Below, piece by piece: positions 17,802-26,282 of a DNA stretch of 64,000 bases. Under the pieces are notes generated by a model, which was not told where the DNA came from, searched no databases, and worked only from the letters and a program-made list of their open reading frames with translations. Origin of the DNA: Polyangiaceae bacterium. Its GTDB lineage: Bacteria > Myxococcota_A > Polyangia > Polyangiales > Polyangiaceae. The number at the start of each line of letters is the position of its first letter. The first letter of the stretch is position 1. The translations under genes and the position numbers were made by a program. The stretch covers positions 248,001 to 312,000 of the forward strand of contig JACKEB010000016.1 of the NCBI GenBank assembly GCA_020633205.1. Reading direction: 5' to 3'.

Positions 17802-18572
17802 CCAGCTCAGCCCCTGGGTCAAGCGGATGCGGTTCCAGTACTGACTCATCGCCGCGGCGTCGAACGCCCGGGGGATGGGGACGAAGACCGGCACCACCAG
17901 GAGCAGGCCAACGTAGCGATCCAGGACGAGCAACGCATACGTCATGGCTACCAGCATGAACACCCGCGCAAGCAGCCGTGTGCGCTCGGCACCGAACGCA
18001 ACGGCGGTCGTGCGCACGTTCGCTCTCACGTCCTCGTCTCGATCGCGCAGCACTTGAATGGTCTCGAAGCACGCGCTGAACAAGCCAAGCTGGATGACCA
18101 ACAGCCAGCCCAATTTGTTCCCGAGCGGAAACGCAACCAGCGGCATCGCCACCCCCCACAGCACCATGCTGAGGATGTCCACCACTGGTCGCGCCTTCAG
18201 CCGCGCTGAGTACGCCCAACAGATCCCCGCGCCGAGCCCGAGGGGCACCAAGAGCCCGATATCGTACCACGCGGCAACGCCCGCCAAGATCAGCGCGATA
18301 CCAATCTGCGCCCCCAGCGCCGCGCCGAGATGCTCGCTCAGGTACTTCGCTGGACCGCGACCCTCCGCCAAGTCTTGCTCGACGTCGCAGTAGTCGTTCG
18401 TCAGGTAGGCGAGCACGTTCAGCCCCGCGCCAAACGCCGTGCGGATCACCAAGTCGAGCGGCCTGGTACCGAGCGCGATCATGATGGCGACGGCCGCCAC
18501 GAGATTCGCCATCTCGAGGCGACGCAGCCGATACACGACGACGTCGAGGACGATGCGAAAGGCGGCGAGCAT
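17733..18572 (-). CDS. UbiA-family prenyltransferase
   Basis: A 279-aa integral membrane enzyme with about eight or nine helices. Both Mg-prenyl-diphosphate motifs are present: NDYCDVEQD near residues 62-70, a variant of NDxxDxxxD, and RDRDEDVRANVRT near 177-189 containing the second DxxxD. Family members attach polyprenyl chains to aromatic or lipid acceptors (quinones, heme O, archaeal-type lipids). The acceptor cannot be read from the sequence. It converges with copy A of the spermidine-synthase-like gene, sharing 69 bp. The mevalonate cluster about 18 kb away could supply prenyl diphosphate. Confidence 0.92.
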   Translation of the reverse strand: MLAAFRIVLDVVVYRLRRLEMANLVAAVAIMIALGTRPLDLVIRTAFGAGLNVLAYLTNDYCDVEQDLAEGRGPAKYLSEHLGAALGAQIGIALILAGVAAWYDIGLLVPLGLGAGICWAYSARLKARPVVDILSMVLWGVAMPLVAFPLGNKLGWLLVIQLGLFSACFETIQVLRDRDEDVRANVRTTAVAFGAERTRLLARVFMLVAMTYALLVLDRYVGLLLVVPVFVPIPRAFDAAAMSQYWNRIRLTQGLSWLGLLAGVYFRGSTHGWLLSGVG

Positions 18573-18695
18573 GGCGTGCGAGGGGCGGTGTCGTCGGTTC
18601 GCGACGAGCGCGATGGCTCATGCATCGCAGATTTCCCGGTGAATTTCGCCGAAAAAGAGCGGCGCCGTCAGCTGAAGGGCCGCGAGCGCTCGGCC

Positions 18696-18761
18696 GGAGA
18701 CAGCGCAGCGGTCAGCTGGAGACAGCGCAGCGGTCAGCTGGAAACCGCACAGCGGTCAGCG
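18696..18761. repeat. Three tandem 22-bp units at the 3' end of pgl
   Basis: The unit GGAGACAGCGCAGCGGTCAG plus CT occurs perfectly at 18696-18717 and 18718-18739, and a diverged third copy is at 18740-18761. The diverged copy encodes the last residues of pgl and the stop codon falls at the boundary with the second unit. The perfect copies lie mainly in the 3' untranslated part, so the end of the gene appears to have been duplicated outward. Confidence 0.8.
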
Positions 18762-19438
18762 ACGAAGAGCGCGTTGGACCGCGTGATACGCCCCGCAGGG
18801 GCGTCCAAGTTGCCCTCGAGCAGGCGGGCAAGGACCTCGCGCTTGCTCTCCCCACACACCAGCCAGAGCACGCGACGAGCACGATTGAGCGTTGGGAACG
18901 TCAAGCTGACTCGCGGGTGACCCTTGTACTCACCGACCCGCGCGACATCCGCGTCGCTGATCTCGAGCGCCGGATCACCAGGCACGAGAGACGCGGTGTG
19001 ACCATCCTCCCCTAGCCCGAGATGAACCAAGTCGAGCACCGCTGGCTCTCCAAGCGTGCGGCGCAGCGCGCCCGCGTATTCGGAGACGGGGTCAGCGGAC
19101 TCGACAGGGATCAGATGGCACTGAGCCGGTGGAATGGCGACTCGGTCGAGTAGCGCTGCCTGCAGGCCCTTCGCGTTGCGCGCGTCGTCGGCGAGCGGCG
19201 CGATGCGCTCGTCGACCTGAAAGAGCTCGACGTCGCCCCACGCAAGCTGCGCGCTAGCGAGCGCCTCGAACATCGGCCGCGGCGTGCTGCCACCGCTCAG
19301 CGCCAGGCTGAAGCGCCCACGTTCCTGGCGCGACCGGTCCAGCTCCTCAGCGATGACCTGCGCGGCTGCGCTCGCAGCGAGCGCAGCGTCTGGGAGCACC
19401 AAGAGCTCCGCACCGCCCGGGAGCGCTCGCCGCTCCAT
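18734..19438 (-). CDS. pgl: 6-phosphogluconolactonase
   Basis: A 234-aa DevB/Pgl-type lactonase that hydrolyses 6-phosphoglucono-1,5-lactone to 6-phosphogluconate. Diagnostic motifs are SLALSGGSTPRPMFEAL near 45-60, QVDERIAPLADDARN near 75-90, and HLGLGEDGHTASLVPGDP near 140-157, where the phosphate- and lactone-binding residues sit. Its ATG follows the stop of the glucokinase-6PGDH fusion by three bases, making it the third cistron of the operon. Its last codons lie in the 22-bp tandem repeat. Confidence 0.96.
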   Translation of the reverse strand: MERRALPGGAELLVLPDAALAASAAAQVIAEELDRSRQERGRFSLALSGGSTPRPMFEALASAQLAWGDVELFQVDERIAPLADDARNAKGLQAALLDRVAIPPAQCHLIPVESADPVSEYAGALRRTLGEPAVLDLVHLGLGEDGHTASLVPGDPALEISDADVARVGEYKGHPRVSLTFPTLNRARRVLWLVCGESKREVLARLLEGNLDAPAGRITRSNALFVADRCAVSS

Positions 19439-19441
19439 CTC

Positions 19442-21160
19442 CTAGTCCTGCTTCTCCGCGTGACCGCCGAACGCGTGGCGCATCGCCGACAACACCCGGT
19501 TGCCGAAGTCAGCCTGACCTCGAGAAGAGAAGCGTTGGTAGAGCGCGGCGCTTAGCACCGGAACCGGGACACCCTCGTCAATCGCGGCCTGAATCGTCCA
19601 ACGGCCCTCACCGGAGTCGGAGACCCGTCCGGCGAAGTGAGCGAGCTTCGGATCGCGGTGGAGCTCCGAAGCAGTTAGATCGAGCAGCCAAGATCCGATG
19701 ACGCTCCCGCGGCGCCACAGCTCGCTTATTTCCGCAAGGTTAAGCTCGTACTCGTAGTTTTGGGGATCACGCATCGGCGTGGTCTCCGCATCGCTCGCGT
19801 GCTCGAGCTTGCCCACCGCCGCGTGTTCCAACACGTTCAGCCCCTCGGAGTAAGCAGCCATGATGCCGTACTCGATCCCGTTGTGGACCATCTTCACGAA
19901 GTGCCCAGCGCCAGGACCGCCACAGTGCAGGAAGCCACGCTCGGCGTCCGTCACTTCGCCATCTCGCCCGCTGGTGCGCGGTGCCGCATCCGATCCGGGT
20001 GCCAACGCTTCGAAGAAGGGCCTGAGCGAGTCGACCACGTGGCCCTCACCACCGATCATCTGGCAGTACCCTCGCTCGAGCCCCCAGACGCCGCCGCTGG
20101 TCCCCACGTCGACGTAGTGGATCCCCCGCTTGCTGAGGCGCTTGGCGCGGAAGATGTCATCCACGTAGTACGAGTTGCCGCCGTCGATCACCGCATCACC
20201 TTCAGCGAGCAGCGGCACCAGCTCAGCCAGCGTGGCTTCGACCACCGACGCCGGCACCATCAACCAGATCGCCCGTGGTTGCTCGAGCTGCGCCACCAGC
20301 TGGCTCAAGGATTCACTGGGCGTGGCCCCCACCGCGGCCAGGCGCTCCACCGTTTCTTCGTCATGATCGTAGACAACCGCGTTGCAGCCCCCACGGAGCA
20401 GACGGCGGACCATGCTGCCTCCCATGCGCCCGAGGCCGATCATGCCGAGCGTCGGCGCGCCGCGCCCGGGCTTTCGGCTCGGTGGGCCGCTCTCAGGCGC
20501 CGTGGCAGGTGCGCCTTCCCAGAGCTTGAAGCCACCTAGGAACGCGTTCTTGTTGTCCCCGATGCGCACCCACTCTGGCAGCTCCGGTGCGTCCTTGGCG
20601 TTGCCGCCACCGAGCACGATGTAGTCAGGCAACATCGCCGCGTGGAGCGCCTCGACGATGGTCCGTACGCGCTCTCCCCATTTGTCGGTGCCGTGCTTCT
20701 TCAGGGCGGCCGCGCCGACGTAGTCCTCGTAGCTCTTGCCTTTGCGGAAAGACAAATGCGCGAGCTCCATCGCGATCACTTGGCCGTCAATCACCATCGC
20801 CGAACCGAGACCCGTGCCGAGCCCCAAGAACAGCATGCGACCGCCGTCGTAGCTCCCGAGGGCCTGCATCGCCGCGTCATTGATCAGCTTGACCGGGCAG
20901 CCGAACGCGGTCTCGAAATCGTACCCGACCCAACCCTCACCCAGGTTCACCGGTTCCGCGGTGATACACCCATCGCGCACGACTCCAGGGTAGCCAATGC
21001 TCACCCGCTCGTACTCCCAGCCCTGGGTGATCTGACGGATCTGCTGAACGAACTCCTCCGGAGTCAGCTCGTCATTCGAGGAGAACTTCCGCGGCTTGAT
21101 CTCACCGGGGATCAACGCCTTCACATGAGAGCCGCCGATGTCGATGCTGAGTGTGGTCAT
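19442..21160 (-). CDS. ROK glucokinase fused to 6-phosphogluconate dehydrogenase
   Basis: A 572-aa two-domain enzyme. Residues 1-214 are a compact ROK-family sugar kinase: [12 protein letters not shown] phosphate loop at 5-16, the catalytic Asp95 in [19 protein letters not shown] at 113-123, and MELAHLSF in place of the ELGH motif, without the CxCGxxxC zinc cluster. This resembles the polyphosphate-glucokinase-like branch. A Pro/Ser/Gly linker follows (about 215-236). Residues 237-568 are a short-form (decarboxylating) 6[19 protein letters not shown](P) loop at 239-250, [12 protein letters not shown] at 353-363, [20 protein letters not shown] at 412-431 with catalytic Lys423. The start ATG at 21160 overlaps the zwf stop as ATGA. 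Confidence 0.93.
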   Translation of the reverse strand: MTTLSIDIGGSHVKALIPGEIKPRKFSSNDELTPEEFVQQIRQITQGWEYERVSIGYPGVVRDGCITAEPVNLGEGWVGYDFETAFGCPVKLINDAAMQALGSYDGGRMLFLGLGTGLGSAMVIDGQVIAMELAHLSFRKGKSYEDYVGAAALKKHGTDKWGERVRTIVEALHAAMLPDYIVLGGGNAKDAPELPEWVRIGDNKNAFLGGFKLWEGAPATAPESGPPSRKPGRGAPTLGMIGLGRMGGSMVRRLLRGGCNAVVYDHDEETVERLAAVGATPSESLSQLVAQLEQPRAIWLMVPASVVEATLAELVPLLAEGDAVIDGGNSYYVDDIFRAKRLSKRGIHYVDVGTSGGVWGLERGYCQMIGGEGHVVDSLRPFFEALAPGSDAAPRTSGRDGEVTDAERGFLHCGGPGAGHFVKMVHNGIEYGIMAAYSEGLNVLEHAAVGKLEHASDAETTPMRDPQNYEYELNLAEISELWRRGSVIGSWLLDLTASELHRDPKLAHFAGRVSDSGEGRWTIQAAIDEGVPVPVLSAALYQRFSSRGQADFGNRVLSAMRHAFGGHAEKQD

Positions 21161-22530
21161 GTTCGTTCCTCTGGCGACTCCCAACCGCCGATGTCCGCGA
21201 CCAGTTGTTCCGCCTCTGCGGGGCCCCAGGTCCCTGGAGCGTAGGGGCGCACTTTGGGGGGAGCAGCCAAGACGCTGTCTACCACCTTCCAGGCCGCTTC
21301 TACCGCATCTTGACGCGCAAAAAGCGTCGGGTCGCCCTCGAGCGCGTCGTTCAGCAGGCGTTCGTAAGCGCTCATGCCGGCGCCGGGCGGACGGTCAACC
21401 AAGGAGAGTGCAGTCGCTTCCGACTCCATCGCGTCCCCGGGGCGCTTGATCCGCGCACCTAAAGAGATGTTCAGCTCTGGACTGAGGCGCAGGCGCAAAA
21501 AGTTACCTTTCCCCGGGGCAAGTTTGGAAAGCGGAGGACGCTTGAAGTCGACCACCACCTCGGTCGCGGTGGTCGCCAGGCACTTGCCAGCGCGGATCAG
21601 GAACGGCACGCCGTCCCAGCGCCAAGAATCAATCGCGAGGCGCAGGGCGGCGTAGGTCTCGACCTTGGAGTCCGACGCGACCCCCTTTTCCTCACGGTAA
21701 CCATCGAACTGCCCGAGCACTACATCATCGGAGCTGAGCGGTCGGACCTGACGGAACACCTTCACCAGCTCGTCCCGCAAGGCCTCGTTGTACGTGGTGG
21801 CCGGGGGCTCCATCGCCAAGAAGCCGACGACTTGCATCAGGTGGTTCTGGACGACGTCACGGATGGCGCCGGCTTCTTCGTAGAAGCTGCCTCGGCCTTG
21901 CACACCAAAGCGCTCAGCCATCGTGATCTGGACGCTCTCGATGTAGTGACGATTCCAGAGCGGCTCGAGGAAGGTGTTCGCGAAGCGCAGCACCACCAGG
22001 TTCTGCACCGCCTCCTTGCCGAGGTAGTGATCGATACGAAATATCGCAGACTCCGGAAACGCGCTCGCGATGGTCTCGTTCAACTTCCTCGCGGATGCTT
22101 CGTCGCGACCAAAAGGCTTCTCGATGATCACCCTCGCGCCCTTCGCGCAACCCGCTTCCGCGAGGCGCGAGATGACCCCAGGGAACAGGCTCGGCGGGAT
22201 CGCGAGGTAGTGAACTGGCAACTCGGAGCCGTCGAGGGCCTCGCGCAGTTTGCTGAACGTCTTGGGATCGTGATAGTCGCCCTCGACATAGCGCAACAGG
22301 CCGAGCAGCTTCGTGAGCGCGGCTTCGTCCTTGAGCGTGCCATGCTCCGCGACGCTGCTCTTCGCTCGCTCACGAAGTGCTTCCACGCTGCGTCCCGACC
22401 GGGCAACGCCGACAATGGGAACGTCGAGCCCCCGACGACTCACCAACGCGTGCAGCGCCGGAAAGATCTTCTTGTAAGCCAGATCTCCGGTCGCCCCGAA
22501 AAACACCAGCGCGTCTGCGTGATCGACCAC
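21157..22530 (-). CDS. zwf: Glucose-6-phosphate 1-dehydrogenase
   Basis: A 457-aa cytosolic enzyme oxidising glucose 6-phosphate to 6-phosphogluconolactone. It has the N-terminal dinucleotide loop [12 protein letters not shown] at 10-21, IIEKPFGRD near 135-143, and the active-site signature RIDHYLGKE at 165-173. The length is slightly below the usual 480-510. The start is a GTG. It is the first gene of a three-cistron operon (zwf, glucokinase-6PGDH fusion, pgl) with a four-base overlap to the second. No OpcA-like activator is present. Confidence 0.97.
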   Translation of the reverse strand: MVDHADALVFFGATGDLAYKKIFPALHALVSRRGLDVPIVGVARSGRSVEALRERAKSSVAEHGTLKDEAALTKLLGLLRYVEGDYHDPKTFSKLREALDGSELPVHYLAIPPSLFPGVISRLAEAGCAKGARVIIEKPFGRDEASARKLNETIASAFPESAIFRIDHYLGKEAVQNLVVLRFANTFLEPLWNRHYIESVQITMAERFGVQGRGSFYEEAGAIRDVVQNHLMQVVGFLAMEPPATTYNEALRDELVKVFRQVRPLSSDDVVLGQFDGYREEKGVASDSKVETYAALRLAIDSWRWDGVPFLIRAGKCLATTATEVVVDFKRPPLSKLAPGKGNFLRLRLSPELNISLGARIKRPGDAMESEATALSLVDRPPGAGMSAYERLLNDALEGDPTLFARQDAVEAAWKVVDSVLAAPPKVRPYAPGTWGPAEAEQLVADIGGWESPEERT

Positions 22531-22703
22531 TCAGGCTTCTCCTTTCAATGAACCCCAAACGAGCTCGCTCTCGGTCTCACTTTGGCGTCCCCTGATCTAA
22601 TCCCCGGCACGCCAGAAACGCACCCCTCCAATCGTCGGCAGCTCGGCTTTCCCCGTTGCCTTCGCTGGATCACCGCTCCACGCTGTCGCCCAGGAACGCG
22701 CGA

Positions 22704-23867
22704 ATGACAAGATGCTACGACGTGCTGGTGATTGGCGCTGGGCCAGCGGGCGCAGCTGCAGCCACTCATGCAGCCAGAGCGGGCCTGAGCGTGGCGTTGG
22801 TTGACCGCAGCCACTTCCCGCGCAGCAAAACCTGCGGAGACGCGCTTTCCAACCTGGCGCTGCAGGAGCTCTCGGATTTGGGGGTGAGGGAGCCCTTGGA
22901 GTCTCAGGGGACGGCGGTCTCCGGCGCCGTGGCGGTCTTTCCCAACGGGTATGCGGTGAGTCGTGACTACGGGGCGCTTCCGGGTCGCATCTTGCCTCGC
23001 CTGTTGCTCGACGCCGCAATCGTCGAGCGCGCGGTGAACGCGGGCGTCGAGCTGCTCGAAGGGCAGCACGTCGAGCAAGTCGAGCAGAGTTCCGCTGAGC
23101 TACGGTTGAAGACCCGCGCCAGCGCTCCCGGCCAGAGCGGTCTCACGCTGCGAGGGCGCGCGTTGATCGCCGCGGACGGCCCAGGCAGCGTCGCGCGCCG
23201 CGCGCTCGGGTTGGGCCACCCGGCGGAACGCCACCTCGGCGTGGCCGCCACCGCCTACTTCAGCGGCGTGCGTCTGGCGGATGCCCATGTCAGCGAACAC
23301 TATTTCAGCAAGTCATTACCGCACGGATATTTTTGGGCGTTCCCGGCCACCGCGGGACAGAGCAACGTCGGAGTGTATCAGCGCGCGGACAACTTCAAGC
23401 AGAGCGGGCGCAAGCTGAAGTCCCTCTTGCAAGAGTTCATCGACCAGCACCCGGAACGCTTCGAAGATGCAGAGCGCCAGGGCAGCGTTCACAGCTGGCA
23501 GCTGCCACTATCCCACTGGAAATTACCTCCTGCGGGGCCTGGGATCTTGTGTTGTGGAGACGCGGCGGGCAGCGTCGATTCTCTCACCGGCGAGGGGATC
23601 TACCAGGCTTTGTTCTCGGGCCGCCTCGCTGCAGAGAGCTGCGCACGGGCGCTCGAGGAAGCCGGCCAGGTGACGACCGGCCACGCGCATCGCTACCAAC
23701 GCGCGCTCGCGCAGCGCATCAGCTTCCCCCAGGCGGGCCGCAGCTTGATTCAACAGGGGCTCGCCCACGTCGTGGAGCATGAGCTCGAGCGCTTTGGCTG
23801 GATGCAGCGCCTGCTCGAGCTTGGGTATGGCGGCGGAAAGCTCGAAGTCACGAAGCGAGTGAACTAG
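22704..23867 (+). CDS. Geranylgeranyl-reductase-family FAD oxidoreductase
   Basis: A 387-aa flavoprotein starting at the ATG at 22704 (MTRCYDVLVIG). It shows the FAD Rossmann loop VIGAGPAGAAAATHAARAG at about 8-26, the family block SHFPRSKTCGDALS near 37-50, an AADGPGSVARRALG loop near 155, and CCGDAAGSVDSLTGEGIYQA near 280-300. The geranylgeranyl reductase/halogenase-like family reduces prenyl double bonds in lipids, quinones and chlorophyll precursors or acts as monooxygenase. The absence of a halogenase WxWxIP motif favours a reductase. It is divergent from zwf. Confidence 0.9.
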   Translation: MTRCYDVLVIGAGPAGAAAATHAARAGLSVALVDRSHFPRSKTCGDALSNLALQELSDLGVREPLESQGTAVSGAVAVFPNGYAVSRDYGALPGRILPRLLLDAAIVERAVNAGVELLEGQHVEQVEQSSAELRLKTRASAPGQSGLTLRGRALIAADGPGSVARRALGLGHPAERHLGVAATAYFSGVRLADAHVSEHYFSKSLPHGYFWAFPATAGQSNVGVYQRADNFKQSGRKLKSLLQEFIDQHPERFEDAERQGSVHSWQLPLSHWKLPPAGPGILCCGDAAGSVDSLTGEGIYQALFSGRLAAESCARALEEAGQVTTGHAHRYQRALAQRISFPQAGRSLIQQGLAHVVEHELERFGWMQRLLELGYGGGKLEVTKRVN

Positions 23868-24272
23868 CCGATGGCGCGCACGGCACGCGCTGGCGCGCCG
23901 CTGGACATGCCAGGCGTCTGGGCTACTGGAGGCGGACTACGTCTGAGCGCGGGGCTACACCGGCCGAGGTCGAGGCCTCCGTAGGAGCCCTCGACGCTTT
24001 GTTGACCGATCTCCCGGCTCCCCCGCTGCTCGTCGTGTCCAGGTTCTACCGCACGCGGTTCAAGGCACGCGACCCATGGCACAGATGGAGCGCGCGCACA
24101 GCGGAAGCGCTGTTCGCTCCGCTACTCGAGCTGATCCGGGAGAATCGACCTTCGTTCCGCACGGAAGTTGAGGCGGTGCGGGCGCTTCGCGTCTCATTCC
24201 GCGCCGAAGCCGCGCTTCACCGCATGGGACGGCACTTTCCCAACGCCTACTGGAATAGCCTTCAGAACCGGC
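23868..24272. other. Gap between convergent genes, coding status unclear
   Basis: About 405 bases between the flavoprotein and the convergent membrane-protein gene. One plus-strand frame stays open throughout and contains the doubtful small gene listed separately. I see no convincing terminator hairpin, tRNA or repeat. Confidence 0.5.
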
Positions 24273-24286
24273 TCAATACACGTTGA
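23999..24286 (+). CDS. Doubtful small ORF, possible gene remnant
   Basis: A 95-codon frame with a TTG start and no clear ribosome binding site. The frame is open upstream well beyond the start and reads protein-like (TPAEVEASVGALDALLTDLP before VVSRFYRTRFKARDPWHRW), but there is no ATG or GTG in it. The composition is amphipathic and Arg-rich. It overlaps the stop of the convergent gene by 14 bp. It might be the 3' remnant of a longer gene or a chance open frame in GC-rich DNA. No family is recognised. Confidence 0.25.
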   Translation: MLTDLPAPPLLVVSRFYRTRFKARDPWHRWSARTAEALFAPLLELIRENRPSFRTEVEAVRALRVSFRAEAALHRMGRHFPNAYWNSLQNRLNTR

Positions 24287-26282
24287 AGATCTCGAACTTC
24301 GCGGGAGGCGCCTTCACGCGGATGAAGCCAACGCGATCTCCCGCTACCTCCTCACGCTCCACCTGGCACTCCGGACGACAGCCGAGGCTCTCCATGTAGT
24401 GGAAGCGCAGGGTCACGTCACCCTCGGCGTCGGGCATTGCATTTTCCACCTGGATAAAATTGAGCCGCTGGGCGCTGACTCGACCCGTGCCGCGCAAGAA
24501 GTAGCTGGGCTCGGCGCGCACCCGGTAGATGCGGTAACCTTGCACGATTTCTACAGGTTCAATCAGCTTGGCTTGGCCTTCGATCGGGGAGCGGAAACCG
24601 GACTCAATTACGAAGCCAACGGCGTAGCGCTCGAAGAAAGCGGCTAGCTCCTCAGGCTTGAGCTTTCCGTCGTCGAGCTGGCGATACGGGTGAGCGTCCA
24701 CGTGGGGCACGTTTCGCTCACGGATCCCGCCTAGCACCGGGATCTCCGTGCTCGCAGCGATGTACTCACCCAGCACCCACTCGTTGATCGCGACGCGCCC
24801 CCGACCCTTGTGATGCTTGATCAACCAGTCGCGCACCGCCTGCTGCTGAGGCGCAGCCGGTGCGTGTCCGAGCCACACTGGCTTCGGTTCGTTCAACGAG
24901 ACCAGAGGCGAGCCGCGTACATCGCGATCCGAACGGATCACCTGCTCTGGCAGCAGGTGCACGACGTAGTACGCCATCGTGCGGTAGACGCGAGGAACGA
25001 TCAGCACCAGGCCGAGCCCGAGCAGCAGCTTCAGCTTTGGGGTCCAGCGCGCGCGTTCGCCGGCGCTGAGTAGCTCGCTGAAGACGAGCACCGCAGGGAT
25101 GGCCGCCATGAAGATCACGGGACCGATCTGACGGTAGGGCTGAGTCTGCCTCGCCAGCCACAAGTAACCGGCGAAATACGTAAAGGCGAAGCCAGCCAAC
25201 ATGAAGCTCAACCACGGCAGCCAGCGACGATCAGCAGCCTTCCGGTTCCTCCACAGCCACACACCTGAAGCAACGAAACACAGCGTACGCAGCAATGTGC
25301 GCACCGGACCGCCGGTGTTTCTGCCGTCCTTCATCAGGTCGAAGGAGTCGTAGAGCAAGTACGAGGCAGTCGTGTTGAAGAAGGTGTCGACATCACCCAC
25401 GTAGTGCCTGAAGCGCAACGTCGGGAAGATCCAGATCAACGCGGTCGACCCCGCCAAGGCGACCGCCAAGAGCAGCAATCCGTGCCCCTTCGGACCGAGC
25501 GTTTTCGCCGAACGAAGGTAGAGCGCGGCACAGGGCACCGCGACGGCGAACACCGCAAAGGGATGCAAGATGGCCAGGGTCGCTGCCACCAGCGCGAACC
25601 ACATGAAATACTTCAGCCGTCGTTCCTCGAGGAACCGAAAGAGACAGCCGACCAGCACGACGCTGAGGGCGCACGCACCACTCCAGCTGATCATGCCGAT
25701 GAACCACGACCAGTGCATGAACGAGTCGAAGAACCAGCACCAAGACCAAATCCAAGCCACGCCCAAGGCTTGACTTCGGGAGAGGCGGAATAGCCGCGCA
25801 CCGACGTAGCCCAGCACCGGGATCGACAGATGGACCACCCAGAGGAGCAGGTTGAAGGCGATCGCCGGATGCACGCCGAGCTTGTTCAAGGCGATCACCC
25901 AGAGCTCAGTGCCCTTGCTGGTCAAGTCCTCGACGACACCCGCGGGCTGCCCCGCGAGCTGAAGTGGATCGTAGCCCCAGAGCTGGGAGGCTTCCTTGAA
26001 CGCGTCGCGAGCGCGCACGACCTGGTACACATGAAGCGCGTAGTCCATGGTCATGACAGGCTGCTTCGCCAAGATCACCTGAGGCGGAGCGAAGTACATC
26101 ACTCCCGCCAGGTGAAACAGCACCAAGCTCACGAGCGCTCGCCAGTACCACGGTCCAACACTGCGTTGCTCCGCTACCTCGTCGCGATCGGCGCCGCCGG
26201 TGGCCGCGCTGGTTTCTAGCGGAGCGCCCTCCCCCCCATCCGATCCAGGGAGCTCAGGGACGTCGTCTTCAGCTGCGCTCAT
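24273..26282 (-). CDS. Large GT-C-like multi-pass membrane protein
   Basis: A 669-aa inner-membrane protein. A soluble acidic N-terminus (1-45) is followed by about 11-12 helices to residue 420, then a soluble C-terminal region (about 430-669). The first loop after helix 1 contains MTMDYALHVYQVV, placing an acidic residue where GT-C glycosyltransferases have catalytic Asp/Glu. WIWSWCWFFDSFMHWSWFIGM is unusually Trp-rich. The C-terminal part (VRDWLIKHHKGRGRVAINEWVLG) resembles the periplasmic domain of lipid-carrier-dependent transferases. No exact family can be named. Its ATG overlaps the stop of the upstream gene by four bases, so the pair is coupled. Confidence 0.8.
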   Translation of the reverse strand: MSAAEDDVPELPGSDGGEGAPLETSAATGGADRDEVAEQRSVGPWYWRALVSLVLFHLAGVMYFAPPQVILAKQPVMTMDYALHVYQVVRARDAFKEASQLWGYDPLQLAGQPAGVVEDLTSKGTELWVIALNKLGVHPAIAFNLLLWVVHLSIPVLGYVGARLFRLSRSQALGVAWIWSWCWFFDSFMHWSWFIGMISWSGACALSVVLVGCLFRFLEERRLKYFMWFALVAATLAILHPFAVFAVAVPCAALYLRSAKTLGPKGHGLLLLAVALAGSTALIWIFPTLRFRHYVGDVDTFFNTTASYLLYDSFDLMKDGRNTGGPVRTLLRTLCFVASGVWLWRNRKAADRRWLPWLSFMLAGFAFTYFAGYLWLARQTQPYRQIGPVIFMAAIPAVLVFSELLSAGERARWTPKLKLLLGLGLVLIVPRVYRTMAYYVVHLLPEQVIRSDRDVRGSPLVSLNEPKPVWLGHAPAAPQQQAVRDWLIKHHKGRGRVAINEWVLGEYIAASTEIPVLGGIRERNVPHVDAHPYRQLDDGKLKPEELAAFFERYAVGFVIESGFRSPIEGQAKLIEPVEIVQGYRIYRVRAEPSYFLRGTGRVSAQRLNFIQVENAMPDAEGDVTLRFHYMESLGCRPECQVEREEVAGDRVGFIRVKAPPAKFEIFNVY

